Positions 1-9,599 of a stretch of 64,000 nucleotides of DNA are shown piece by piece. The notes below the pieces were generated by a model. It was not told the DNA's origin and ran no database searches. It saw only the letters and a program-made list of their open reading frames with translations. Origin of the DNA: Vanessa cardui (lineage: Eukaryota; Arthropoda; Insecta; Lepidoptera; Nymphalidae). The stretch's first letter is position 1. Each line of letters opens with the position of its first letter. A program made the position numbers and the translations under genes. The stretch is from NCBI RefSeq assembly GCF_905220365.1, contig NC_061129.1, forward strand, positions 13,020,803-13,084,802, in the 5' to 3' direction.

Positions 1-136
1 TCGATCTTTTACAACCAAACCGCGGAATCAAATTTGGTATGAAGCAAATTTGAACTGCAAGGAAGGACACAGACTACTTTTTGCCCTAACACATGACAAC
101 CAATCCCTACAAAGCGAAGCGGCGGGCGAAACTAGT
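1..136 (+). mobile_element. CTAGT-terminal repeat, cut by the window edge
   Basis: AAATTTGGTATGAAGC, GAAGGACACAGACTACTTT and GCGAAGCGGCGGGCG then ACTAGT are the 3' part of a family common in Lepidoptera; the GCG-rich then CTAGT end is like that of the Lep1 non-autonomous Helitrons (family name from memory). The 5' part lies outside the window. Short frames on both strands here are not genes. Confidence 0.75.
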
Positions 137-650
137 GTTTCATATATAATTTTACGACTGCTAACATTACGATATCTACAAACTTGTAGCACTATGTCTC
201 CTGTAAGTGCAAAACAACCATTTGTAACCATAGCCGGCCGTGTGTAGTATGCTAGATACTCGTAACCACTCAAAGAGGTCTATAGGACAAGATTATTAAC
301 CAACAAGTTTCATGTGATGTTTATATGACTCTTGACCATTTTATTTACACCAGCGAATGATAGCATATCATTTCAATAGATATTAAGACTGGAAGTCTAC
401 ATCGTTTATATTATAAGCGTTATTCTAAACATCGTATGTATTGTATTTTTCATCTTTAACATAACCGGTTTCATAAACATATTTCGTTTCTTTGGGTTAC
501 GACGAAGCTGTGTCATTGTTACTAATTCACATGCAGTAACGGTAGATATCGGAATCAGGTAAATTCGAATAATTAAGTGAAATTTATATGAATGTGTTCT
601 ATGGATTTATGTTAGGAGTGTGTTATCTTTTTACCTACTATATATAAATG

Positions 651-793
651 TAGTTACTGTTGACTTTCTTGTCGGTTCTTCTCGGTAGAATCTTTCCGAA
701 CCGGCGATAGCTTCACTTAATATAATTGTTAAATGACGATTCAAAAGTGCATGTAAAAGCCTCCTTGAATAAAGTATATTTTGATTTTGATTG
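651..793 (+). mobile_element. LINE-like 3' tail
   Basis: GTCGGTTCTTCTCGGTAGAA, CCGAACCGGCGATAGC, TGACGATTCAAAAGTGC and AAGCCTCCTTGAATAAAG run into a (GATTTT)-type end. I recall this as a frequent non-LTR retrotransposon tail in Lepidoptera; the clade is uncertain. The 69-codon minus-strand frame over it is not a gene. Confidence 0.65.
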
Positions 794-2410
794 CTTAAAT
801 ACTTTTTGAAGACGATTATATACAGTGGATATATTGTCATTTAACTGATGTCTAAAATCTACTTCTGCCAGTTCTTAACTTAAAATATTTACGAAGTTGA
901 TCGTCGGTTAGTACTATCGCCTCTCAATAATCATTAAATCATACTCAGAAAAGTAAATAATTACTAAATGTAGGTCATACATCGTAAGATTCAAGCTAAA
1001 TACTTCAACCAGACCCCTCATTAAATATAACTTCATAAATTGAAGTATATACATTTAAGTGCATAATACATTCATATTAATTAAACAAACTTAGAAAGTT
1101 CTTACATTTATTTAATTTGTCATCATTACTTGTTTCGCGTTGAATATAAAGTTCACCGGTCGACTGTACGAGAGCCGTGAGAACATCTCGATCTGCATAT
1201 AAAGGCGGCGATAAAAGTGTCGGGCAACTTTCTTCTTTTTTTGTTCGTGATGACCTTGCTTATTGTTGAAGGTACTGCGGTTATTCTTGGTCACTTACGA
1301 CAATTCAAATTAAAAGATTTTCAAATAACACACTTCTTCGACAAAACGGGTTCCTCTATTCTAATGCATTGCTAATGCAGGTAGTATTAATATGAATCAA
1401 AGAATGAAATGGTGAAGAGATGCTTCCTGAGCAATTTTTCCATTTTTTTTTTGACTCTTATTAGGCTTTCATTTTTAATTTTTTTTATCATTAAATAAAT
1501 ATGACAGGTCTTACACGTATAAATATACAGCCACAATTATTATATTAAGGTAACCCTTGAATCAATAAATCCAGCTGGATATATTAATATTCATAATTCT
1601 TAAATATTTAAATAGTGGGAAATAGCTGCATTAATTAAGCAATATCAGTTAGAATTCAAATATGTCAAAAATGCTAATTGAATATATAAACATCTGATAA
1701 GGAATCCGTTAAACTGATTATACTGTTGATCTGTCACCAAACATCTGATCAATGAAGATAACGTCAGCGTTCGTGTCACAGATTGAATATATAGATGCAC
1801 AGACAATGGACAATCATACGATGATCAATAGCGAGACTTAATGTAATCACCTGTCTGCGAACGGTTGACCTGTATTTGTGTTCACGCACAATCGCTACTC
1901 TCTATCTATAGGTACTCATCTATCTACAAGTGAGTGGAAAGTTTTTTTTTTTAATAAGTACCTTGAAAACTGAAAACAGATACAATCATTTAAAATATCG
2001 ATAAAACAAAAGTTTCAAACGAAGTTATAATCCCAACACTATATCAGCGAATTCGATAATTTGAATAATATAATTCATTTAATATCGACATATTAATTAT
2101 TCGTTACGTACAAATGAGATTTTTGGGTCATATTTTACTTTTTCCTATAGAACTGGTTAACATCCAAGCGTTACTTGAACCAAACAGGTTATAATGCTGA
2201 AATTTGATTGACATTAAATCACGTGTACAAAACGGTATACTTTCCGGTGCTAGCTATTATAACGCAATAAATTCGTAGAGCAAAAACTAAGATCAAAAAT
2301 AAGACATGCGAGGCGTTTTAGGAGATAATTACACTACGAGGTGACGTAATGAATGTGAATTAACCGTTGTCAGAAAGCCACCTGTGTTAGAAGATGTCAT
2401 GATAATCTTA

Positions 2411-2508
2411 TAAATAAATAAATAAATATTGGACAACATCACATACATTACTCTGATCCCAATGTAAATAGCTAAAGCACTTATGTATATCATAATAATA
2501 ATAATAAG
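2411..2508. repeat. Simple-repeat patch: (AAAT)n and (AAT)n
   Basis: Four to five AAAT units start at 2411, and about six AAT units lie at 2491-2508. Confidence 0.85.
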
Positions 2509-2556
2509 TAACGACGTTACCACCAACGCCTAGACTCAAAATTAGGACACTAATGA

Positions 2557-2657
2557 ATTTTTTTTCTACATCGACTCGGCCGGGAATCGAACCCGGGACA
2601 TCGGAGTGGCGTACCCATGAAAACCTATGTACACATTACTCTACCACAGAGGTCATC
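2557..2657 (-). mobile_element. tRNA-like SINE head of a second type
   Basis: The minus strand has a box A-like GTGGTAGAGTAA and, about 40 bases on, a perfect box B (GGTTCGATTCC, plus-strand 2583-2593) within CCCGGGTTCGATTCCCGGCC, then an A-rich tail. The spacing is too long and the arms do not pair well enough for a functional tRNA gene, and the A-rich tail points to a retrotransposed SINE. Its body does not match the main SINE family. Confidence 0.6.
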
Positions 2658-3109
2658 AATTTGCATTATAGAATTTGAAATCGATCAAAAGAATAAAGAC
2701 ATCTTCTAAAGAAAAGCATAAAATATGACAGATCAATTTAGATTGAAGTGACTCGTGAGAGTTAGAAAGGGTGGTGAAATTCAGGCGGAACGGATTGTCT
2801 CGATTCATTGTGAACTAACACAGTGGGAGGCGCTCGAACCGCTGTCGTGGCAAAGGTCGGCTGTAAACGACAATACCTAAAATATCATATGCTCCAGCGA
2901 TCTATGGGGGACATTCGCATTGCAGCGTTGACAGGCGACAATGTTTAGAGAAAGTGTAAATTAACAGCCTTCCTTGTTAGATGCGAGATGTTATTCTAAT
3001 AGGGACATGAGTGAAGTACAAAAGCTCGCTCGGAATGTTAACGTAGAGACGATTCAATAAAGACCTTATTTTATTTTATAAATAAATTATTTCTCTTACT
3101 AAATTTATG
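2658..3109. other. Unassigned, GC-richer patch 2755-2950
   Basis: About 30 codons are open on the plus strand (read AERIVSIHCELTQWEALEP), and a 49-codon frame runs on the minus strand. I recognise neither, and splice signals are poor. Confidence 0.4.
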
Positions 3110-3388
3110 TAGCCGAGATGGGCCATTGATTAACTGTGATTGCGGATTCCATCCCAGACAAGGACCACGGAATTTTCATGAGCTTATTTCTAATTTTGTC
3201 CTGTATCTATCCGTTATATATCTCATTGAAATAAGACTACACGATAATTACGTTTACTGGCGACAAGCATAGAAGCAGTGAGTTGGAATTAGATCCAAAA
3301 CTTCTTTTTAAAGGAAAACTCGACCTTAGCCCAGCGTTTTAAAGGAAAACGTGATCTTAGCCCAGCAGTGGGACATTTATAGATTGTT
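3110..3388 (+). mobile_element. Diverged tRNA-derived SINE with an internal duplication
   Basis: The head AGCCGAGATGGGCC, a degraded box B and TTTTCATGAGCTTATTT are recognisable, as is the end CCCAGCAGTGGGACATTTA. Near the 3' end the stretch TTTTAAAGGAAAA through TTAGCCCAGC occurs twice in tandem, at about 3305-3337 and 3338-3367. The body between is decayed. Confidence 0.7.
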
Positions 3389-4258
3389 ACTTATCTAGTA
3401 ATTAATGGAAACTACTAGCTGTGCCTATGACTTTGTGCGCGTTTCAATTTAACACTAAATTTATAGTTGTAGCTTTCAAAATCAGTCTAGTTATAAGCCC
3501 TTCCTCAAACCGAGAAAAGGCTTACAGTTTGGTTAAAGCGTCCTCACGGGCCGAGACGTACAAATTTCGAGTAAGATTCCACTTTTCTAAGCACTGCACC
3601 ATATCTTCATCGATCAAGTAAGTAATAATTACGAGATTAAAATCAAAACAAAATAGCCGGAAACCGCACAGTTCACAGAAGTACGGAATGCGAAGAGTGT
3701 ATGTAAATCATGGAGTATTCCCGCTATTGTATTTGCGATGAGATTTATAGTCTAAAGATCTACTTATGTCTTCGTCAGCTACTCCACGCATTGTTGAACG
3801 TGATGTTTCTCATCCTATTATGATCGAAACAGTAATTTTTACTATTACGATACTGTTGTAACGCTTGTTTTTGTTTTATAAGTAAATTTTGTTTCCATTA
3901 CATAAGTTTTCTTGTGCAGATAAATGGAACATCTCCACAGGAAAATAATTAAATAAGATATCGTTTTATCTTAATAAGTGTTACGAAACCTAAATAAGAA
4001 AGTGTTTTTTTAATTCTCTATAAGTAAATTTTGAAGTGCTTTAACATTTTATGTTTTAGATAATTTATAAATTTATAAAAAGTTCATCCCCTTTTATCTC
4101 GCAAGTGAAATCTTCGATGGGCTTAAAAAACTGGATTTGGTACCTACAAATGTAGACACTAGAATATTTGATGTTGATGAAGCCTAAGAATAATTTTATT
4201 TAAAAATATGTAACGATTAAAGAGGATGAAAGATTCTTATCGTTATAAATATACTATA

Positions 4259-4385
4259 TGTAGAATTTGTTTATTTACGACATCACATTAGAAACTTCTA
4301 ACATTATCAGTGCTACACAAATACTATCCTCACGAATCACTCCATCAATTAAAATCCGTTCCGTAATTTTGAGTATCGAAACATA
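4259..4385 (+). mobile_element. CGACCC-type repeat, internal fragment
   Basis: TTTATTTACGACATCACATT, CACGAATCACTCC and AATCCGTTCCGTAATTTT match the middle of the copy at 14578. Both ends are missing. Confidence 0.65.
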
Positions 4386-4680
4386 CTATGAAGATATACC
4401 TAACTACTAATAACCATTGACGAACAAGAGAGAAGTATTACTGAAGCAATAGAAACGGTAATGTCACTCAATCCGTTGTAATTACCCGTAACAGATGATC
4501 ACACGCATTACTGTACGCTCGTCGGCAAAAACATAAACAATTAACACGGATCCATAAACAAGCGTAGACAATAGTCAATCTACTTAAGTTGGGAATGTGT
4601 TCAAAATTGCTAACGATATGAAAAAAATACTGTTATACTATTGAACTGAACTCAAATAAACATTTAATCAAAACATGAAT

Positions 4681-4916
4681 ACAACAACAACAACACCTCG
4701 CTGTTCCAATGCGGTTTGTGTGGAATACACATGTGGCAGAATTTCGATGAAATTAGACACATGCAGGTTTCCTCACGATGTTTTCCTTCTCCGTCGAGCA
4801 CGAGATGAATTATAGACATAATTAAGCACATGAGTATTCAGTGGTGTTTGCCTAGGTTTGAACCCGCAATCATCAGTTAAGATGCACGCGTTCGAACCAC
4901 TGGGCCATATCGGCTC
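4681..4916 (-). mobile_element. tRNA-derived SINE, minus strand
   Basis: This is the reverse complement of the same family: a (CAA)n end at 4681, then CGCTGTTCCAATGCGG, CCTCACGATGTTTTCC, box B as TTTGAACCCGC, and a terminal ATCGGCTC. The segment between the simple-repeat end and the GGAACAGC motif is deleted. The 65-codon minus-strand frame from 5074 runs into this head and is not a gene. Confidence 0.88.
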
Positions 4917-5266
4917 CAAATAACAATGATCATCAAATCAAACAGACCAATCGAACTTGACTCTCGATTCTGATACACGTGATGGTCAAGCCATGAGCGT
5001 CGAGCCAATTTCACGTCAACTCTATAACGGGAACCGATAAAGGTTACGCTTACATAAAACGTGTTTGCACGCACGTCTGTTCGTCCGAATCACAGCGTGA
5101 TAGAAATAAAATCGAATATTTCGAAATATTTACCATTCAAAATCGACTGTGATTACAATCGATAGACCAAGAATCCATTGGAAATTTGTAAAAAGTTTCT
5201 AATACTAACAATATTATTTTAATAGCGAATTGCTGGCTAATATACAATTAGGTGAGATAGCAAAGC

Positions 5267-5317
5267 GCCACATTCGTATCCTCGAACCCAGAGTGGAACA
5301 GCTTGGTAGAATAAATT
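5267..5317 (+). mobile_element. Possible short SINE body fragment
   Basis: GCCACATTCGTATCC followed by GTGGAACAGCTTGGTAG matches the central body of the main SINE family (GCCACATGTGTATTCC, GGAACAGCGTGGTGG). Only about 50 bases are recognisable. Confidence 0.4.
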
Positions 5318-5738
5318 CTATATGTTTCATCATCTCAAGATCTCTTCCTTGTCAAGAATACACGTGTGTGCCTACTTTGCTAAATCTTTGAGCACTTATC
5401 TGTTTGACTTAGTTGCCAGAAATTTCAATAATAAGCGATTTAAAAGTTCAATGCGTATTTTAGTAGACAACGTGATAATAAAAAAGGTCAAAAGGGGGAA
5501 AGTATAGCCGATTACGGATTTTCTCTAAAGGTGCCTTTGTAAGATCAATTATTGTGAATGCCTTTTCACTCGCGTGACCATTGATTTACTTTTATGGTTA
5601 GACAGTCATGATAGAAAATATAAACAGAATCATGAACTATCACCTTCAACAATAGACGAATATAATGGGGGCGTTGTTCTTACTTCAATTAGACTTACAA
5701 TAATATTTGTGAATTATCCGACCAATATACATAATGTA

Positions 5739-5922
5739 CTAGCGACCCGCCCCAGCTTCGCACCGGTGAAATGATATGACATCACAGTAGAAATCCTTCT
5801 TCTTGAATCACTCTATCTATTTAAAAAAAACCGCATCAAAATCTGTTGCCTAGTTTTAAAGAGTTAAGCGCACAAAGGGACATATGGACAGAGAAAGCGA
5901 CTTTGTTTTATACTATGTAAAG
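5739..5922 (+). mobile_element. CGACCC-type repeat with internal deletion
   Basis: CTAGCGACCCGCCCCAGC then TTCGCACCGGTGAAATG marks the start; GAATCACTCTATCTATTT, CGCATCAAAATCTGTTGCC and GCGACTTTGTTTTATACTAT run to the end. This family is common in nymphalid DNA (recalled); the element class is not known to me. Confidence 0.75.
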
Positions 5923-6313
5923 ACAATAATGCTGTATTCTCTTTATTATTAAAAATTCTAAACCCTTTCTGTTGCTACGTTTATTCTTGATGCTTTTCAT
6001 TGACAAATCATCTCGATTATACCAAATTATTTTACAGTCAAGCGAAGTTACAAATGATACTATAATTATAAATAAATTCAAATCTATTGTGGTGTGCCAA
6101 TATATTGACTCACACCTTGCTCATATTAATCACAAGTTGAAAATCATAATCGAAAATATTTTAATTTAGATGGTAATTTTTATTTGGGAGGATAAGATTT
6201 TAAATTAACATGGTTATTTTTATTGTTACAGTTATTAAATACAGGATATTTACCATGTATTAAAATTAAAAAGTATTTATTAAAATAAAAGGAAGTGAAA
6301 TTATGTTACTAAC

Positions 6314-6440
6314 CAGTAATATTGCCGGCGGTCATCTCCGTAATAAGACCCTCGAGGTCGGGCGATATGAGCCTCTCCTCATCTTCCCCGTGCGTGTAGT
6401 CCAGGGCATGGTATACCACGATCGCCAAATTAACAACCAA
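6314..6440 (-). CDS. spir: Spire KIND-domain exon (internal, 127 nt)
   Basis: Spire nucleates actin filaments through WH2 repeats and binds formins (Cappuccino/Fmn) through its N-terminal KIND domain, acting in vesicle transport and oocyte actin meshes. Read on the minus strand from phase 0, this exon gives 42 codons containing VVYHALDY, then GEDEER, ISPDLE and LITEMT. From memory, vertebrate SPIRE has IIYKALDY, ENEER, LSPPLE and LIDHMA in the same order, so the match covers nearly the whole exon; other KIND proteins (PTPN13, FRMPD2, KNDC1) fit worse. The acceptor follows a T-rich tract ending TTGTTACAG; the donor is G|GTTAGT, so the exon leaves in phase 1. Codons are GC-richer than the flanks. 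Reading past the donor meets a stop within two codons, which fits a real splice site. The WH2, Spire-box and FYVE-like regions would lie beyond coordinate 1. Alternative: another KIND protein, much less likely. Confidence 0.9.
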
Positions 6441-6951
6441 CTGTAACAAATAAAAATATCACTTTAGACGACATGAATAACTCATAAACAATATTAGAAA
6501 CATAGAACTAACATTACCCGAAGCCGTAGTTTTCCGTACGGCATTTTAAATTTACAAAGTCATTAAAATCTCAAGAATTCTCTTACTAAACACTCATGGG
6601 GTTCAGCAGGCGTGACTATCAGGCACATTGAATGGAACCGATGCTCGTCTATTGTTAATACACCTATTACCCAACTGATCTAGCGCATAACATGTACAGC
6701 GCTTGAGAAAGAATTTACAATATATATTTTGCATATCGATTAAATTACAGCGCTTAAAGCGATCAGACAAGAACATTTGATCACAGCCGCTCCTGCGTGC
6801 AGCGCAATCTTGTACACTTCATTTAACTAGTGTGGAAACAAGATTTGTGAACCATCCAACCCATTTAAATTATCTATAATAATTATACCGTCGGTCGCTG
6901 CGTCGATGTGTATTATTAAAATACTTTTCATCGTATGTAAGATTAATGAAG

Positions 6952-6993
6952 AAGATATTTTTTGTTGAAATCGTAAGATATTTTTTGTTGAAA
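6952..6993. repeat. Direct repeat, 19-bp unit twice
   Basis: AAGATATTTTTTGTTGAAA occurs at 6952-6970 and again at 6975-6993, separated by TCGT. Confidence 0.95.
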
Positions 6994-7026
6994 ACTAGCT
7001 AGCATGTTTGGTTTTAGTTGCATTTC

Positions 7027-7307
7027 TTGGTGGTAGGGCTTTGTGCAAGCTAGTCTGGGTAGGTACCACCTACTCATCAGTTATTTTACCGTCAAACAAC
7101 AGTACGTATGTTGTGCTCCGGTTTGAAGGGTGAGTGAGCCAGTGTAACTACAGGCACAAAGGACATAACATCTTAGTTCCCAAGGTTAGTGGCGCATTGA
7201 CGATTTAAGGAATAGTTAATATTTCTTACGGCGTCATTTTCTATGGGTAATGGTGACCACTTACCATCAGGTGGCCCATATGCTCGTCCGCCAACCTATA
7301 CCAAAAA
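7027..7307 (+). mobile_element. TGGTAGGG-type dispersed element, near full length
   Basis: This is the best copy of a family seen at least five times here. It starts TTGGTGGTAGGGCTTTGTG, has GTCTGGGTAGGTACCACC, then CCGGTTTGAAGGGTGAGTG, GGACATAACATCTTAGTTCC and GGTGACCACTTACCATCAGG, and ends CCGCCAACCTATACC. The ends are only weakly inverted (TTTGGTGGTAGG against TTTGGTATAGG), so it could be a non-autonomous DNA element or a SINE. Confidence 0.8.
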
Positions 7308-8212
7308 GTTTTACTGTAGAGTCGAATCAGCTGACACATGGTAATCCGTGAGGAATGTTACGGTCGAATTAGACAATACCATCTCGCATATCATTACCAA
7401 CCTGCCAATACCGAAACGTCGACAGAGTGTTTTATCGGGGGCATTGTATGCAAATCACGTGCAATATGATGTTGCATTGTATTGCGCAAGCGCACGCAAC
7501 TAAGACCGTAACAATAACAGCATCCGATTTACGGCGTAAACTACACAATAAAACCGTAGAAGGACGTACGGTACGCGTTCAGCTCGTTCGAGATGATATC
7601 GCACTCAGGAGGGAATTTAGAGAGGCTGGTTTAACAATACATTTCATTTAGCTGTACCATTTTAGGACTAATTAGACGGCTGAGTAAAGTTTGAATAATT
7701 AATCTAAATTACTAATCATCTCCTTCCTATAATACTGTTTATAAATTTACAACGTTGCGATCATTTCTATTACAAAAACTTTTATTTCTTGTATATGTAT
7801 TCATTACGTTAATAATCATATTGACTTGAATAATATTAATAAGGAATAAAATAACATTTTATAGTATGTAAAAAGTAATAATGTAAATTGCATATTATTA
7901 TTACATAAAACGGAATCAACCTGGTGGTCTCTAAGTTACTTTTTATTACACTCAGGCTGTCAATCGCGGCGCTAATGCCTACAAAAACAGGATCTTGTTA
8001 AGAAAATTGCCTATACCGCGTTATTGCGTCAGATTTATGTAATCAATAAACGTTTTTACATAATATGATTGAACCTTATTATATTACATTTTAAATAATT
8101 GCATCGGATGTTATGGAATTTTATTTTATGTTATATTGTTATTGATTGATGATGTTAATTGTTTTTTTTTCTATTCCGTACTTTCGCTTAATTTTGTTTT
8201 TTTTTAATTATG
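7308..8212. other. Unassigned, 74-codon open frame at 7427-7651
   Basis: The plus-strand frame 7427-7651 has a basic stretch (LRRKLHNKTVEGRTVRVQLV) with balanced codon use. An opposing minus frame is also open over part of it. I see no match to a known family; the rest is AT-rich with nothing recognised. Confidence 0.35.
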
Positions 8213-8395
8213 TTATAAGACGGACCGGCAATTAGGCTGGTGGTAAGTGCTCTCCGCCGGCCGCAGACTTTAGCGCTGTAAAAAAAGTTAACCATTATAT
8301 CGCCGACGCGCCACCAACCTAGTGAGCGAAGATGTTATGTCCCTTGTGCCTATAGTTACGCTCTCACCCTTCAAACCGGAACAAAACAAGACTAA
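8213..8395 (-). mobile_element. TGGTAGGG-type element, minus strand, truncated
   Basis: Mirrors the 3' two-thirds of the 7027 copy: GGACCGGCAATTAGG, GGTGGTAAGTGCTC, GCGCCACCAACCTAGTG, GATGTTATGTCCCTTGTGCC and CACCCTTCAAACCGGAAC. The GTCTGGGTAGG end is missing. Confidence 0.75.
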
Positions 8396-9356
8396 ATATG
8401 ATTGCTCAGTATAATATATGTTAAGTGGTATGTACCCAGAGGAGCTTGCACGAAACGCGAGTAAGTATTATTGTTTCAACAAAAAGATTGATCTTTCACC
8501 TTTGTTGTGCGTTAACAACAACTTTACTTTCGATTTCGTCAACAGCTAACCATTGTTTTCTAATTCCATTACCATTAGCTAGAACAGCGTCCAATTCGTG
8601 TATTGCTTGTAATTTTGCTTAAAATTTTCAACCTCGTGTCACAGAATACAAGTTCACGTGCCCGCAACTAATATAAACCACGAATTCCAAATCTGATTCG
8701 GCACTTACAGTCGCCATTAAAACTTATTGGAACTTTGTCACGATATATATTTCTCAAATTCTGTATTTAATAGAACGTTTCGTAATAGGCTAGAGGTTAG
8801 AGTGCGGTAAAAATAACGACTCGAAATAACCATATCTTAAACTGTTATATAATGTATTACGAGTGTGTGCTTGTCGCTGATCTTAGATGGTTTAGTATTT
8901 GGTTACAATAATTTTGTGATATTTTCGTTTCTATACAATCCCTGGGAATTTTTATCGTTGGCATTGTCCTTGTTGCCTCTCACAGTTAGTTGGGCATTGA
9001 CGGCTGAATTATTACGTGAGCATCATATTGTTACAAAGATTTAATGAATTATTTATTTTTAGTATATTTAAAATTGGAAAGTTTTCATGCTAAAAATTTT
9101 ACGTTATTATCTCCAAAATGCGACTAAAATTTTCATTTCAAACTGTGATAATATTTCTAGTGCATTACATGTTACTGTTCCATGTATATATATTATATAC
9201 ATTTATGTATCTTTAACAGCTAAACAATAAAGTGACCATGACGATCACAATTTAAACACGATGTTAGCTTTGGAGACATGCCGCTTTCGATCGTGACAAA
9301 TTATTTTCCCACAATAAAGATTTAATCGCTTCATTTAATTGCTGGTGGATATTTAC

Positions 9357-9412
9357 TAGGTGGTAGGGATTCGTGCAAGATCGTCTAGCTCGGTACCTAT
9401 CCTACCTTATAT
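9357..9412 (+). mobile_element. TGGTAGGG-type element, 5' fragment
   Basis: TAGGTGGTAGGGATTCGTGC, then GATCGTCTAGCTCGGTACC matches the first 50 bases of the family; the rest is absent. Confidence 0.6.
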
Positions 9413-9424
9413 ACCATCCTATCT

Positions 9425-9597
9425 GAAGTGTAACATTTACGAACTTGAAATTTGGCAGATAGGTTCCTTATAGGTATACATAGGTATACATAGATATACA
9501 CTGTACCCATCCGCTAAGAACCGATTTGTACAAATCTCTACCCCTAAGGGAGCAATATAAATTCCGCCGGGGAAAGCCGCTGATTCAGCTAGTTAAT
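9425..9597 (+). mobile_element. Remnant ending CAGCTAGTT, related terminus
   Basis: TTGAAATTTGGCAGATAGG, then CTAAGGGAGCAATATAAATT and GGGAAAGCCGCTGATTCAGC then TAGTT. The end resembles that of the CTAGT-terminal family but the body differs. It contains the 10-bp tandem repeat at 9471-9500. Confidence 0.5.
9471..9500. repeat. Three tandem 10-bp units
   Basis: TAGGTATACA occurs twice in a row, followed by TAGATATACA. Confidence 0.95.
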
Positions 9598-9599
9598 CA

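Larger units (their letters stand above)
137..2556. other. AT-rich intronic stretch
   Basis: Apart from the LINE-like tail (651-793) and the simple repeats near 2411, I recognise nothing. A GC-richer patch at about 1140-1240 holds TATAAAGGCGGCG and is open in both directions, but no splice pair or homology supports a gene. Confidence 0.5.
1..6313 (-). other. Inferred start of the next spire intron (open at left edge)
   Basis: This sequence follows the donor of the KIND exon in the direction of transcription. The next Spire exon should encode the C-terminal part of KIND and enter in phase 1. I found no segment here resembling the conserved end of KIND, so that exon probably lies beyond coordinate 1. 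The stretch contains repeats at its left edge and at about 651-793, 2557-2657, 3110-3388, 4259-4385, 4681-4916 and 5739-5922. Confidence 0.55.

Noticed and set aside
1112..1294. Minus-strand frame ending HFYRRLYMQIEMFSRL, considered as the C-terminal KIND exon
   Set aside because: The conserved end of Spire KIND (CRALFAE-like) is not there, and no convincing acceptor with phase 1 entry precedes it.
2557..2657. Functional tRNA gene
   Set aside because: Box B is perfect, but the spacing and arms do not give a cloverleaf and an A-rich tail follows, so it is called a SINE head.
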